64,000 bases of DNA from Epiperipatus broadwayi (lineage: Eukaryota > Onychophora > Udeonychophora > Euonychophora > Peripatidae), in the NCBI GenBank assembly GCA_028023455.1, contig JAQFVV010000504.1, positions 188,001-252,000 of the forward strand, written 5' to 3'. Below, in pieces: positions 46,660 through 58,214 of this stretch. The notes under the pieces were generated by a model. It was not told the origin of the DNA, made no database searches, and was given only the letters and a program-made list of their open reading frames with translations. The number at the start of each line of letters is the position of its first letter. Position 1 is the first letter of the stretch. The translations under genes and the position numbers were made by a program.

Positions 46660-47470
46660 ATTGAGATCTTCATATGAAATACTTGCATATACATATCTGA
46701 GACATGGATCCAGAAGTGAAATAAAAAACTAAAACTAATATTTTGAAATATTGAATAGTTGCTGAATTATTCTCACAGACTTGAAGAATATAATATTATT
46801 GGTCACATCCCTCAGAATGGTGTAGAATATTTTTATAGCGTGAAACAAAGGAAAATTATAATATAGTAGAAGAACTGTATCTGACAATCAAAAATGGAAT
46901 GTGAAGCATGGAAATCCCTCAAGAGGCTTATTCAACAGTGGATTGCAGGGGGGAGCCCAACATTATGTCACTTGCCAACATTATTCAAGGAGATTGTTTT
47001 GCTGAAATCCGGCTAGCCACCTTCATGAACTTTGCCATCTAGATAGTCAGATGTAATAAGACATTTGAAAGTGGAATGGTGATTGATCTGGAGGATTGCA
47101 TAATAAAGACCATTGTGGAATTAAGAGAAAAAGACAAGTGGACGGCCAAGCCCCATCTGGCGGCTGACAGTGGGAAAAGACATCCTTTTGACAAATTGAA
47201 TAAAGCATCACTGATCTAAGCCACATTGGGTATAACTCCACCTAAAACCAACCATCTCAAGGAACTAACCAATGCTGCAACAACTCATGCTTGATGATCC
47301 TTACTCATATGCAAGTCCATACAGAATACAGGGAAACTTGTAAACTGATCATACACCACTACCCCTATTGACCCAGATCGAGTTTCACACCTAATTTAGC
47401 CCCTATTTTGGTACTTAACCCCTTTACCTAAAGTTACCATCAATGTATTTCTTTCCCTTTTGACTCTCTT
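46660..47470. other. unassigned, less A+T-rich stretch; possible LINE remnant
   Basis: Near 46697 CATATCTGAGACATGGATCC recalls the GSETW region of the RTE-like LINE. From 46880 to 47460 the sequence is clearly less A+T-rich. It includes AAGAGGCTTATTCAACAGTG, a phrase like those at LINE 3' ends. Many stops occur in all frames; the minus-strand frame at 47047-47241 gave no known domain. It is probably an old mobile-element fragment. Confidence 0.3.
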
Positions 47471-47479
47471 TAATGTAAA

Positions 47480-48885
47480 TTATCATAGTAATAAATTTCT
47501 TTTGAAAGATAAAAATCTGATTATAGAAAAAATATTACTGGAGTTAAACTAAGTTCTTCACTAAACTTAGAATTGAATAGAGAAGATGATATGAAAGGAG
47601 GATAAACAAACAAATAAAAAAACTTTACATCAATCAAAATAAAGTTATAAAGATCTTGATTTTAGAAGCAGAAGTAAAGAATTTAAGAGTAGAATAATTA
47701 GAGATAATAATTATGTTTATTTAAAAAAGAGAGGAAGAAATAAACAAACAAACAATAAAAACAAAACATTTGATTATTTATTGTATTTACTTTTGTATGT
47801 TATGTTGTAGGTGATATAGTAAAAAATATGCTAAAATTTAATGAAAAAAAAGGCAATTAGTCGTGTTATCAATTGCTTGATTATGATGCCTATTGTCGAG
47901 AGATGCTTCAGAGTCAACAAACTTCTATTTACAGCAACTTAAACTATATACATTATATACGATTGAAGAATTACAATCATATTCTCTATATTAGCTTATC
48001 ATAAAAATGATTTCAGAAATATTTAAATACTGCTACCAATTCAAATTGTTGGTTTCACTATCACTGTAATTGTTTTATTATTCCCAAACATCAGACATTA
48101 CTCTTTATATTTGAGATATTAAATTTATTTTCTCAATAATTTAGATAATGTAATTAAGTTTAAAGATAAAACATATTGGATAACTTTTAAATATGAAACA
48201 TATGTTTATAAATTATTATTAGTTTTTAACATATATTTCTTTTTAAGTTCCCTTTATCAACAAGTATATTTAAGAACATTGTAAACACCTGATACAATCA
48301 ATGCAATATATCAGGAAAAAAAATCACAATTTTGGTGGTGATTGCGAAGTAAAATGATATACAGTTATCAGTGCATTAGTAAAATAAGGTGTCCAAACTT
48401 CAATCCTAATGTGCCAAATGATCGTAGAAAATTACTTAGTTGATTGTATTTTTATAGTTTATTATCATATAATGTCTGAAATTGCTATTTTCTAATTATT
48501 CTTTTTTTCCATTTGAAATGTATATATTTTTCAAATTTGATCTGGAGATCTTATTTTGAATGCATTTGTTTCTTGTAATTTTTAAATGACTTGTTCATGT
48601 CCACAAAATTTTTATTATAACTTCTCGACTGCCATGTGCTAGTGTGCATTTTAAAATAAAAATCAAACTTTTATTTATTTTATATTCATGTTAACATGAA
48701 AATAATATAGCTTTATGTAATTGTTTTTCCCATTTTATTCATTTTGTTGTAAGCTTTCTTATAATAATCTTTTTTTTAACTAGTTTAAAAAATCAAATTT
48801 TAATAAATTTTCATTAAAAACTTTTTTACGTTTATCATTGAATAATCGAAGGGAAAAAATATGAGCAAATAATGTCAAACTTCAT
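47480..48885. other. no gene recognised
   Basis: A+T-rich sequence; nothing recognisable. Confidence 0.45.
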
Positions 48886-48892
48886 TTCTCGC

Positions 48893-49000
48893 CCTGTGCA
48901 GTTTAGTATAATAGTAAAGTGATAGTTTCAAAAGCTCGATTCCTGGGATAAATTCCAATTTATCATTTCTAGTTTTTTAATGTTACATGACTTCTTTAGC
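48893..49000 (+). mobile_element. SINE family 2 copy
   Basis: Tract GTGCAGTTTAGTATAATAGT (head), GCTCGATTCCTGGGATAAAT (B-box-like) and a GTTACATGACTTCTTTAGC tail, matching the copies at 35.1-35.4 kb. Moderately diverged. Confidence 0.6.
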
Positions 49001-49220
49001 AATTGATTATTTATTTATCATACTTCCATTTTATATATGTAATTAATTTCTGGTTATTGTTGAAGAAACTAACCAATGTAATGGAAGTGTAAATGCAGTT
49101 ACTATTGAAGTTGCAGGGCTTCTACTTGAATAAATAAACAGGCGGATTGCCACCATCTAGAATTTTATAGATTTCAGTCATAAAGATCTGATTTGTACAT
49201 TATGGAAATAAATAAAATAA

Positions 49221-49345
49221 TCAAACGGCTTTATTGCTTGAGTTTGTAAGAAGCTCAAGTGCCAGAAGGACCAGAACTGAAATTGATCTCGGCATCTTCA
49301 TTCCGGAGGCTGACACTCTACTAACGGTACCAAAATGTGCACGTG
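49221..49345 (-). mobile_element. SINE family 2 copy
   Basis: Minus-strand copy: the head reads CACGTGCACATTTTGGTACC, the middle GAGTGTCAGCCTCCGGAATG, then GCCGAGATCAATTTC in the B-box position. The 3' end is CTTACAAACTCAAGCAATAA. It keeps more sequence than the others and helps define the family. Confidence 0.65.
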
Positions 49346-49488
49346 ATTTATATTGTTTTAAAATTTTTTATTTATTTTTGCGATAACATTATTTTAGAAG
49401 CAAATCTACAAGATAACCCCCCTCCCCATCTAGTTGTATCCATATTCTTTACCGTATTGTATTTAAGATTCCAAAAACACTTTAAAGG

Positions 49489-49616
49489 AGCTTTGTAAAT
49501 ATATATATTTTTTCCATATGTCAAAGCATCGGCCAGGAAGCGAACCCAGGACAACTGCTTGTAAGGTAGCTGTGCTGACCACTCGGCCACCAACGCTTGA
49601 CTAGCTTTGTAAATAT
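49489..49616 (-). mobile_element. tRNA-derived SINE (family 1) with 14 bp target duplication
   Basis: Minus-strand copy with head AGTCAAGCGTTGGTGGCCGA, A box TGGCCGAGTGGTC, B box GGGTTCGCTTCC and end GCTTTGACATATGG plus an A-rich tail. It lies between direct repeats AGCTTTGTAAATAT at 49489-49502 and 49603-49616. Together with 12.3 kb it is the best preserved copy. Confidence 0.9.
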
Positions 49617-49624
49617 TATAACCA

Positions 49625-50440
49625 GGATCTGAACTTTTTTTTTTTTTCCAAATGTGAATTGACCATTATTAATTTGAAATCTTCCACAATCTTGATAAAA
49701 TTACATCTATTTTTATGATTTAATTTGAATTTAAGATATAATTACCGTAATAACTTCATTTGCATAACACAAAGGTAGAATATTATATGCTGTGAACAAT
49801 AAAATCCGAGAAAGTGTAGCCATTGCCATTAAAAAATAAATAAATAAAAAATTACAATTTAAATTAAAAAATATATATATTGCTTTTATATTTGTTTATA
49901 AATTCTAAAAATTTAAATTTTTGTAAAAAAAAATTATTATTTTTATATTTGTTCATAAATTATAAATTTTGATTTATACTGTTTAAATTTGAAATTTTTA
50001 TATTTCATTATATTGTAAATTATTGTTTAAAGCATATATAATATAGTAACATTTAATTTGACAAATAAAATAAATATTAGACCATGCAATAATTTATTTA
50101 AAATGTTTATAAATTATAATTTGAAAGTGCAAATAAATATCAATATTTATTTTTATATAGTGGCAATATATATACATGTATATATTTAACAGACAGAGAG
50201 CAACATTAATAACATATATCACTGAAAAAAATGTGCATAATATATCATCTCTTGATGTTGAAGAAGATGAAGGGCATGATGGTTATATTCCTTATTAAAA
50301 TCTCAAATGTAAATGTAAGGTTTATTGACCATCATCAAAATACTGGTCATTTTCTGTCCCATTACTTGGGGAAAAGCTACTAAATGAGCCTATTTTGTTT
50401 TCCAGATAATTTAGAAAATTTCTAAATATTACCACAAAAT
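49625..50440. other. no gene recognised
   Basis: A+T-rich sequence with AT-repeat tracts; nothing recognisable. Confidence 0.45.
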
Positions 50441-50445
50441 TTAGC

Positions 50446-51635
50446 ATCTAAAACAGGGATGGGAAATCTTTTTTTCTGCCAAGGGATTGGATATTTATAA
50501 TATCATTCATGGGCCATACAAAATTACCAATTTTAAAATTACAACTACATTTGATCAAACATTTAATTAATTTATTCCAGTTATTAGGGATGATGGGTGT
50601 TCTTTTCAACTGGCAGGCCAATTTCAACTTGTCCTTTTTAAATGAGGACCACAATTTTTTTGTGAATTAATAAAGTAAATCATTATTATTAATGACTGTT
50701 CATTTAATAATAATTTTTCCAATTTGCATTGCAATTATTCTTTGTGACATTTATATTCCTAATTTTTTTTAATATTCTGGCAATTTTAATTCTATAACTA
50801 CTAGGGTACAATCATTTCTAAACTCTCTTTCAGAAAATTGTTTTGAAGTTTTTTTTTAAAATAATATAATTTGCCACCACAGAATTTTCTGTCATGTTTG
50901 TGCTTTTTATGAAACATATTAGCCATTTGATAAAAACTTCTTTTCAAGTTTTCTATATTAATTTTTACTTCTTTCCCAGCAGTTTTATTGTAATCAGAAT
51001 GTTTTGATAGTATTCTCTATTAACTGAAATATTTTCCAGACATATCAGGCATATTGATTTACTATTTATTTTTATAAAAATAAAAAAAATGCATTGACCC
51101 ATTTCTATTGAAATATGTAATTTTCTATTTTAACTTTTTTAAAATCTTACTTGGTGTAGCCATCATAATAAAAAAATAAATAAATGTAAAATAATAATAA
51201 TAAAACAAATTAAAATTCTAATTTTATTTTTTGCAAATATATAGTTTTTTTTTCATGTATCAAAGCATCGGCCAGGAAGCGAACCTGGGACACCTGCTTG
51301 TAAGGCGGCTGTGCTAACCACTCTGCCACCAACTGTTGACATAAAAAAATCATTATAAAAACAAACAAAATGCCTTCAGCCATCATAGATTAAACCAGTA
51401 GTCAGAGTACATAATAAAGATAATTTGTTGTAATATTGCATCTCTGATAGAATGAACTAGAGCTATTATAAAGCTTGGATGTAATTAAGAAAAATATTTT
51501 ATTTTACTTAATTCTTAATTCAGTATTTGACTATATGTATGCTTAAATAAAATTTTTATACAGAACCATTTTACATACATTTTCAAAAATGTCCAAGGGT
51601 CATAGGTCTGGATGTTCCCCACTCCTAATCTAAAA
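50446..51635. mobile_element. hAT-type non-autonomous element with 8 bp target duplication
   Basis: The element 50454-51627 is flanked by the perfect 8 bp direct repeat ATCTAAAA (50446-50453 and 51628-51635), the size made by hAT transposases. The left end reads CAGGGATGGGAAATC; the right end, reversed, TAGGAGTGGGGAACATC, a short imperfect terminal repeat typical of hAT. The inside is A+T-rich and has no recognisable transposase; a minus-strand frame at 50448-50654 starts in the left end and carries no domain. A family-1 SINE is nested at about 51.3 kb. Confidence 0.75.
51253..51345 (-). mobile_element. tRNA-derived SINE (family 1) nested in the hAT element
   Basis: Minus-strand copy: head GTCAACAGTTGGTGGCAGAG, A box TGGCAGAGTGGTT, B box GGTTCGCTTCC, end GCTTTGATACATG plus an A-rich tail. 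It lies inside the hAT element, so it inserted after it. No clear flanking duplication was seen. Confidence 0.8.
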
Positions 51636-51639
51636 GAAC

Positions 51640-54130
51640 TGATGCCATTTTACTTGTACTCTGTAATTCTTTATTATCTCTAATCATAATCTTGGAATCT
51701 GGCTTGTTACTGGTACTTTTATTCAGACATTTGTTAAACATAGAATCGTATTTGAGATAGAATACAGTAACATAAAAACAAAGAATGATTTTGATTGAAG
51801 TTTCAATGTGATTGATGTTAAAAGTTTAATAATAATTAATAATTTGAGAAAAACAATAAAATTAAAAGCCATAATACATAAATATCAATGATTTGATAAT
51901 CATGGCTTGCATATATATCTTGGTTTCTTATTCTTCAAATGAAAGGACTATACTCTTATAATTAAATCAGTATCTTGAATTTTGAGTTACATCTAAAGAT
52001 TATTAACTATCTTGCCATCTTCCCCTAACAAAAGACTATAATAGTCATAAGTATTTCTAAACTTATAAAAAACAATCTAAATCATATACATAAAATCTAA
52101 CAATTTGTATTAAACAAAGTTTTCATTAAAAAAATACATATATTCAATTACTAACTAATATATTATATTGAATGAAAATAAATATATCAAAATATTCTCA
52201 AAATTCAAATTAGTATTATGTTATCTCTTATTTGGTTTATAATTCCAAAGCTAATCTTTCCAATGATGTTTTCTTATTGTTTGCACACGGTAATTTATTG
52301 TAAATCTAGTATATATAGTTGATCAGTTTTTCATGATAATATGTTTCTTCCAGTTTCTAAGTTTATAGGTCAGAATTTGCTGCATAGAATAAGTAACAGG
52401 AATTTTTTCACATACACAGGGCTTTTAATTAGGCTGTTTGGCTGCATATCACTTCTCCAAGACTCACACCTCAGATAGCAATTTATCTTCATGACCATAT
52501 ACTTGTAGGTATTTTTGTTCTTATCTATTGGAGAATTATAATGGGAATTACTGCTTCCCAATGCTGGGTTGGTATTTTCCACGATCAGATAAACTGGTGT
52601 TTGCTTCTTGTTTTTTCCCCGTATTATTTGCTTTTAATTATCAATGTAAAGGATTGTATTCTAGGAATAATGCATAATGAATAATTAAACTAGCTTTCTT
52701 TCCATTTATATATATTGCCTTTTATTTACATCAAAACTTGCTTACAATATTAGTAAAAGGATCAAATATCACAAGATGTTCTTTGATTCTGATTTTAATC
52801 TTATTAAGTTGTTTATTAGTAAGTTTTCTTAATTATAATTTTTATAAGATTTAATTACCCTTATTTTCAAATTTTCAAAAGTCGATTTTATTACTATATT
52901 TTATAATTATATTTTGTACAAACTTTTAATATTGTACAGCAAATTGACATAATAAATTATGCAGTAGTATTTTAACATTAATTCCAGCTATGATTTACTG
53001 TAATTATATCATAAATATGCTTAAGTATATAGTAAATTATATGAGAAGAAACCAATCTTTCAGACATGTGCTGTTAGTATTAATTTGCTTGTACTCACAT
53101 AGGTTGCTAATATATTAATTTAATTATATAATATATACTAAAGCTATATCTATACACAAAGAATGACATTTCCCTCCTGGTGCTTGCAAAATAGTTAATT
53201 CAACATTTTTTGTAGGCATGCTCTAGAAAATTATGCAATAATGAATTTTTAATCCTTAAATATATTAAAATATATTCTGTTTCCAGTCATGAATTGCCCC
53301 AGTAGTCTTATACTTTTCCCTTCTTAGATTTAACTGTAGGAGTCAAGTTGCTCTGATCATAAGTACTAACATAAACACGTAATTCAAATATATCTATTAT
53401 TCATCAATAGAAACCTATCCAGAAACAATATAAGGGCCATATATCCTATTTCACACCTTAGTTTCAATTCATCTTTATGAGTTTGAATATAGTAAAAGTC
53501 ACTTTCATACCAGCATACTTACATTTTTGACTAACTATATAAATTTTATTTTCTACTTGTTCTTCTACACACTTTGTCTTTAATTAATATATTATCTTAG
53601 CTGTTTGAAATATCCTATTATTTTTCTTACGTAATACCAAAATAGGTTGTATACAGTATAACATTTTATTTTTAACTCTTTTAGTCTCAAGATATTATAT
53701 AATTGAATCTTATGTGTTATTATATTAATAATTTTCTCTAAGGTATTTTATGCTGTATCTCTGTGAGCCAGCCTATGGAATAGTATTATCACAATATATA
53801 CGTGAATAAAGATATTTAGATGTAGATGGAGCTGGTTAATTTTTTTATTTTTACTGAAAATGTTATCAACAGTTTTATAGAAAAATAAAGTGATTACATA
53901 TTTATGCATGAGTGATGATTTTTCTGTTTATTGAGAAATTGGAGAGAGTAGGGATTTAAAAACACTTAAATTAGAAAATGAATAATTTCTATCCAGGGAA
54001 GCTTATAAAAAATATCAACAAAATGATATAACAGTGTATGCCCATTTCATGCATAATTATCAAATTGGGTTGGGATAATCTTTAGAAAAAATAGGCAAAT
54101 TAATTAAAAAGTTATCACAAGTTTTTATTT
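51640..54130. other. no gene recognised
   Basis: A+T-rich sequence. A minus-strand frame near 52590-52470 (NTNPALGSSNSHYNSPIDKN and onward) ends by a plausible donor (CTGAG|GTGTGAGT). It lacks a polypyrimidine acceptor and matches no domain I know, so it is not called as an exon. Confidence 0.4.
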
Positions 54131-54135
54131 TTAAG

Positions 54136-55064
54136 ATAACTGAAACACAGGCTTATTATATCTATATATGTAATATATAGGGTATATGAGCACAGACTTT
54201 TCACATGACCCACCACTCTCCACACTATCTCTTAACACTGATTCACTTGAACACATATATGTTGAAAAGATAAATAATCACCAATATAAGCAACAATCAT
54301 CAGTTGGTCCAGATTACCATCTCTACACATATATGATGTAAGTGCTCAGATATATATTAAGATAGCCAAACCTCATACTTTAATGGACAGGCTTCAATCT
54401 ATTCCACACTCCAACTCTTCAATCATCCATCCAATTGAAAATCTGATGATGGAATGCTCAAAGGCCACCCTGAGGCTGAGATTCTTGTCACACCCATGTT
54501 GACCTAAGATCAATCTGATCCCTCATGTACAGGACATAATCCATTTAATACATATGGGCAGACACCTCTTATGAAATAACTGAAACACACAGGCTTATTA
54601 TATACCTGTTTATATATGTAATATATAGGGTATATGAGCACAGACTTTCACACAACCCACCACTCTCCACACTATCTCATAACCCTGATACACTTGAACA
54701 CACATATGTTGAAAAGATAAATAATCACCAATATACGTATTTCATGCTAAACCAGCAATCATCAGTTGGTCCAGATTACCATCTCTACACATAAATGCTA
54801 TAAGTGCTCAGATATATATTAAGATAGCCAAACCTCACATTTTAATGGACAGGCTTCAATCTACTCCACACTCCAACTCCTCAACTGTCCATCCAATTGA
54901 AAATCTGATGATGGAATGCTTATTTATCTTTTCAACATATGTGTTCGAGTGTATCAGTGTTAAGAGATAGTGTGGAGAGTGGTGGGCCATGTGAAAGTCT
55001 GTGCTCGTATACCCTAATATTACATATATAGACACAGGTATATATAAGCCTGTGTGTTTCAGCT
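54136..55064. repeat. SINE-family-3-like repeat array: two direct copies and one inverted
   Basis: Unit A at 54136-54574 and unit B at 54575-54919 are direct copies beginning CTGAAACACAGGCTTATTAT / CTGAAACACACAGGCTTATT. Both contain ATAGGGTATATGAGCACAGA, CCACCACTCTCCACACTATC and TCATCAGTTGGTCCAGATTA; A has an extra 3' part. 54920-55064 is the reverse complement of the first 145 bp of the unit. So the far ends are inverted repeats and the whole forms a hairpin with two stacked loops. The GTGTATCAGTGTTAAGAGAT and AAAGTCTGTGCTC segments place it near SINE family 3 of the 45.3 kb element. Confidence 0.8.
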
Positions 55065-55069
55065 AATGT

Positions 55070-55295
55070 TTTATAATACAGCAAGTTAAAGCAATTAGTA
55101 ATGTTATTTGGAAAAGCAATATTCCTCATGAGTACAATAAGCAGTAAGTGTAAATTATAATTTTTAAAAAAATTATTATTAATCTTTTAGTTTCAATAAT
55201 AATTTATTATTTCTAATGTATGTAGTTATATCAAACCAAATAACTATCTTATTTCCATTTGGACTTCTGTTGAGTCTATGTTATTGTGTTCTTAG
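55070..55295. other. no gene recognised
   Basis: A+T-rich spacer between the repeat array and the next LINE. Confidence 0.45.
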
Positions 55296-55299
55296 TGCA

Positions 55300-56600
55300 A
55301 GATGGTGTGAACATTAAATCCTTCACATATTTGTTAGCTGATTGCTTTTTCTCTCTTTCCTCCTTTTCTCCCCCTCTTTTTTTTGTTGTTAGTTTGACAT
55401 ATTGTATAATGTCCAGGTGTCCTCAAATGCTTTCGATGATACCAGGAGTTGGTCTCTCTTCTGGATTTTTATCATTGTTTTAGAAAAAACCTACGTTATA
55501 AGAGGTTGTAGGTATTCCATGATTAGTTTACAATGCATAACCCATATGGCATAGTTTAAAAATTGGATAGGTTTTAGTATTGATGCTTTCCTACAGAGAT
55601 GAGATCAATTTGAAATCTATCTTGGTGTTGGAGAGCACGATTTCTTGGATTACTCCGAGTCCTGTACATTGTGAGAAGAGGTGATCCGATGTCTCATCGC
55701 CATTCCTGCAAATGCTGCAAGTTGGGTCTATGTTATTGTAACCTCATTTGTAAAAGAGGAAGTGATTTGTAGGTAGTCCGTTAATGTTGCATTTAATGAG
55801 AAAATCTAGGTATTTGGCTTCTAGACTCCATCTTTTAAAGTTGGATACCAGTTTCTGATTGTTATAATAAAGTGTGTTGATTATAGAATGTAAGATTGAA
55901 TGAAGGATTGTGTATGCTTGCCATAACAAGATTTTTAGAATCAAATGTGGAGTCCATTATTGGGCAGTGCTGTTTGACAAGACTTGTGAGTCTGGTGATC
56001 CATGTTTGTCTGCCTGGCTGGGTTCAGTCGGTGGGTGTTACTTTTTGAAGCAGAGTTTTTTGGAGAATGGTGTTATAATCATATGATGCTACCAAGTTGT
56101 TTATGACATTGTGGTTTTTTTTTACAAATCAACGCCTGAATGGAGTGAAAAGCAAGATCATTTAGTTTTCTTGTTTGCCGAGTACTTTTGAAGCTGATAG
56201 CGACCCTTTTACCTCTCCAGAAAAGCTTGTAGCACAATCCATTTATTCTATTTATATAGCTCTTGTTGATTTTGATAAATGGAAGAAAGTATGATATTTT
56301 TGACATCACATTCATGTTAATTAGTGCTACCTTGCCAGGGAGGGAAAGGTAGACTTGTGACAAGGAAGCAATGAATTTATTTGTTATTTCCTAGATGTTA
56401 TCCTAAATCTCTTTGGACATTGCTGTGGTAGACTTGAAGATGGAAAAGCCCAAGATATCTCTGTGGCTTGGTAAAGAAGAGGTTGTTGATTTTCCTTTCT
56501 GAACCAATTTGCCAGGAGGCCGACTTACTAGGATTGAATTGCAGCCCGTATTTATCTGTATAGCGGTTATTATTAATCTTTTAAGCAACACTCTTTATTA
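55300..56600 (-). pseudogene. non-LTR retrotransposon ORF2, C-terminal part, second lineage
   Basis: Read right to left. Near 56590-56400 is thumb sequence with PPGKLVQKGK and DILGFSIF (family 'YLG' region). At 56363-56079: YLSLPGKVALINMNVMSKIS, then LPFIKINKSYINRIN and FWRGKRVAISF, the 'LSLSGRIALI...KINYLLP...LWKGKR' segment typical of many LINE ORF2 proteins. At 55944-55690: RWSLEAKYLDFLIKCNINGL and PTCSICRNGDETSDHLFSQC, the C-x2-C...H-x4-C zinc knuckle (zf-RVT) that ends such proteins. Frameshifts and stops occur. It is distinct from the RTE- and jockey-like elements; an L1/Tx1-type affinity is possible but unproven. The catalytic RT core is missing through 5' truncation. Confidence 0.65.
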
Positions 56601-56604
56601 AATT

Positions 56605-56890
56605 ATAATTTAATTTTTTGTTTAATTTTTAAACTTCTATGGTTCATTTTTAAGCATTATTATTCAATAGACTCTACTTGTCTAGAGAAAACTGGATAAT
56701 CCAGAAAATACTTTGGTACCAAGAGTTCCAGAGTAATGATGGACAATCTGTACTATAAAATTTTGTATTGTAATAATAATGCATGATAATTATTTGAAGT
56801 ATTATTTCATAATGGATATGTACACATACATATTTTTTATAAACATACATGTATAGATACCGATCACATGCATACATTTGGTTTTTGAAT
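56605..56890. other. no gene recognised
   Basis: A+T-rich spacer with no recognisable feature. Confidence 0.45.
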
Positions 56891-56894
56891 TTAA

Positions 56895-58210
56895 GAAGAT
56901 ATAGTATTATATATAGAGTAAGTTAAAAACAAACTCTTATGAAGCTTCAAAAATACTCTCAACCTCAGACCGCGGTTTCTGCCTCTAGCGTCATCAGTGA
57001 GGTGCTAGGGAATAAAATACTAGAACTAGTCCAGCATTTTATCAATGCCTAACTATTGAGAAGAAAATCTGAAACTTTCAGACATTTAAATGTCCAAAAA
57101 TCCAGCTATCTAAATAGCCGTATCAAAAATCCAGCTATCTAAATAGCCGTATGGGACTGAACTAAGTTCAGATACACCATATATTAATAGCTCTAGCAAT
57201 ATAAAATCGCCAAAGCATTAATAGCAAAAAACTAAAATTAAATTGATAAAATGTTATATATAGAGTAAGTTAAAAACAAACTCTTATGAAGCTTCAAAAA
57301 TACCCTCAACCTCAGACCGCGGTTTCTGCCTCTAGCGTCATCAGTGAGGTGCTAGGGAATAAAATACTAGAACTAGTCCAGCATTTTATCAATGCCTAAC
57401 TATTGAGAAGAAAATCTGAAACTTTCAGACATTTAAATGTCCAAAAATCCAGCTATCTAACTCAAATAGCCGTATGGGACTGAACTAAGTTCAGATACAC
57501 CATATATTAATAGCTCTAGCAATATAAAATCGCCAAAGCATTAATAGCAAAAAACTAAAATTAAATTGATAAAAAATCAAGTCATATGACCTAATTTTAA
57601 TAAAGCTCCTATTTACAAATGTTATATATAGAGTAAGTTAAAAACAAACTCTTATGAAGCTTCAAAAATACCCTCAACCTCAGTTTCTGCCTCTAGCGTC
57701 ATCAGTGAGGTGCTAGGGAGGGTATTTTTGAAGCTTCATAAGAGTTTGTTTTTAACTTACTTTATATATAACATTTGTAAATAGGAGCTTTATTAAAATT
57801 CGGTCATATGACTTGATTTTTTATCAATTTAATTTTAGTTTTTTGCTATTAATGCTTTGGCGATTTTATATTGCTAGAGCTATTAATATATGGTGTATCT
57901 GAACTTAGTTCAGTCCCATACGGCTATTTGAGTTAGATAGCTGGATTTATGGACATTTAAATGTCTGAAAGTTTCAGATTTTCTTCTCAATAGTTAGGCA
58001 TTGATAAAATGCTGGACTAGTTCTAGTATTTTATTCCCTAGCACCTCACTGATGACGCTAGAGGCAGAAACCGCGGTCTGAGGTTGAGGGTATTTTTGAA
58101 GCTTCATAAGAGTTTGTTTTTAACTTACTCTATATATAACATTTGTAAATAGGAGCTTTATTAAAATTAGGTCATATGACTTGATTTTTTATCAATTGAA
58201 GATATAGTAT
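56895..58210. repeat. composite hairpin: direct and inverted copies of one unit, 13 bp target duplication
   Basis: The block 56908-58197 lies between perfect direct repeats GAAGATATAGTAT (56895-56907 and 58198-58210). Left of about 57718 are two full and one partial copies of a unit in minus orientation (starting near 56908, 57250 and 57628). Right of it are one partial and one full plus-orientation copy. Each unit has AGAGTAAGTTAAAAACAAAC, CAGACCGCGGTTTCTGCCTC, CATCAGTGAGGTGCTAGGG and AAATAGCCGTATGGGACTGA. Between units lies a linker with AAATCAAGTCATATGACC, missing at the first junction. Copies are almost identical, so the structure is young. The far right ends in that same linker as a one-sided tail. 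No coding sequence is present. Confidence 0.9.
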
Positions 58211-58214
58211 GTGG

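Noticed and set aside
52370-52600. Possible minus-strand exon with NTNPALGSSN and a GTGTGAGT donor
   Set aside because: No polypyrimidine acceptor and no known domain; stop-free length is within chance for this region.
56908-58197. CRISPR-like array at 57 kb, because of repeated units
   Set aside because: Units are about 350 bp, include inverted copies and have no spacer structure; the genome is eukaryotic.
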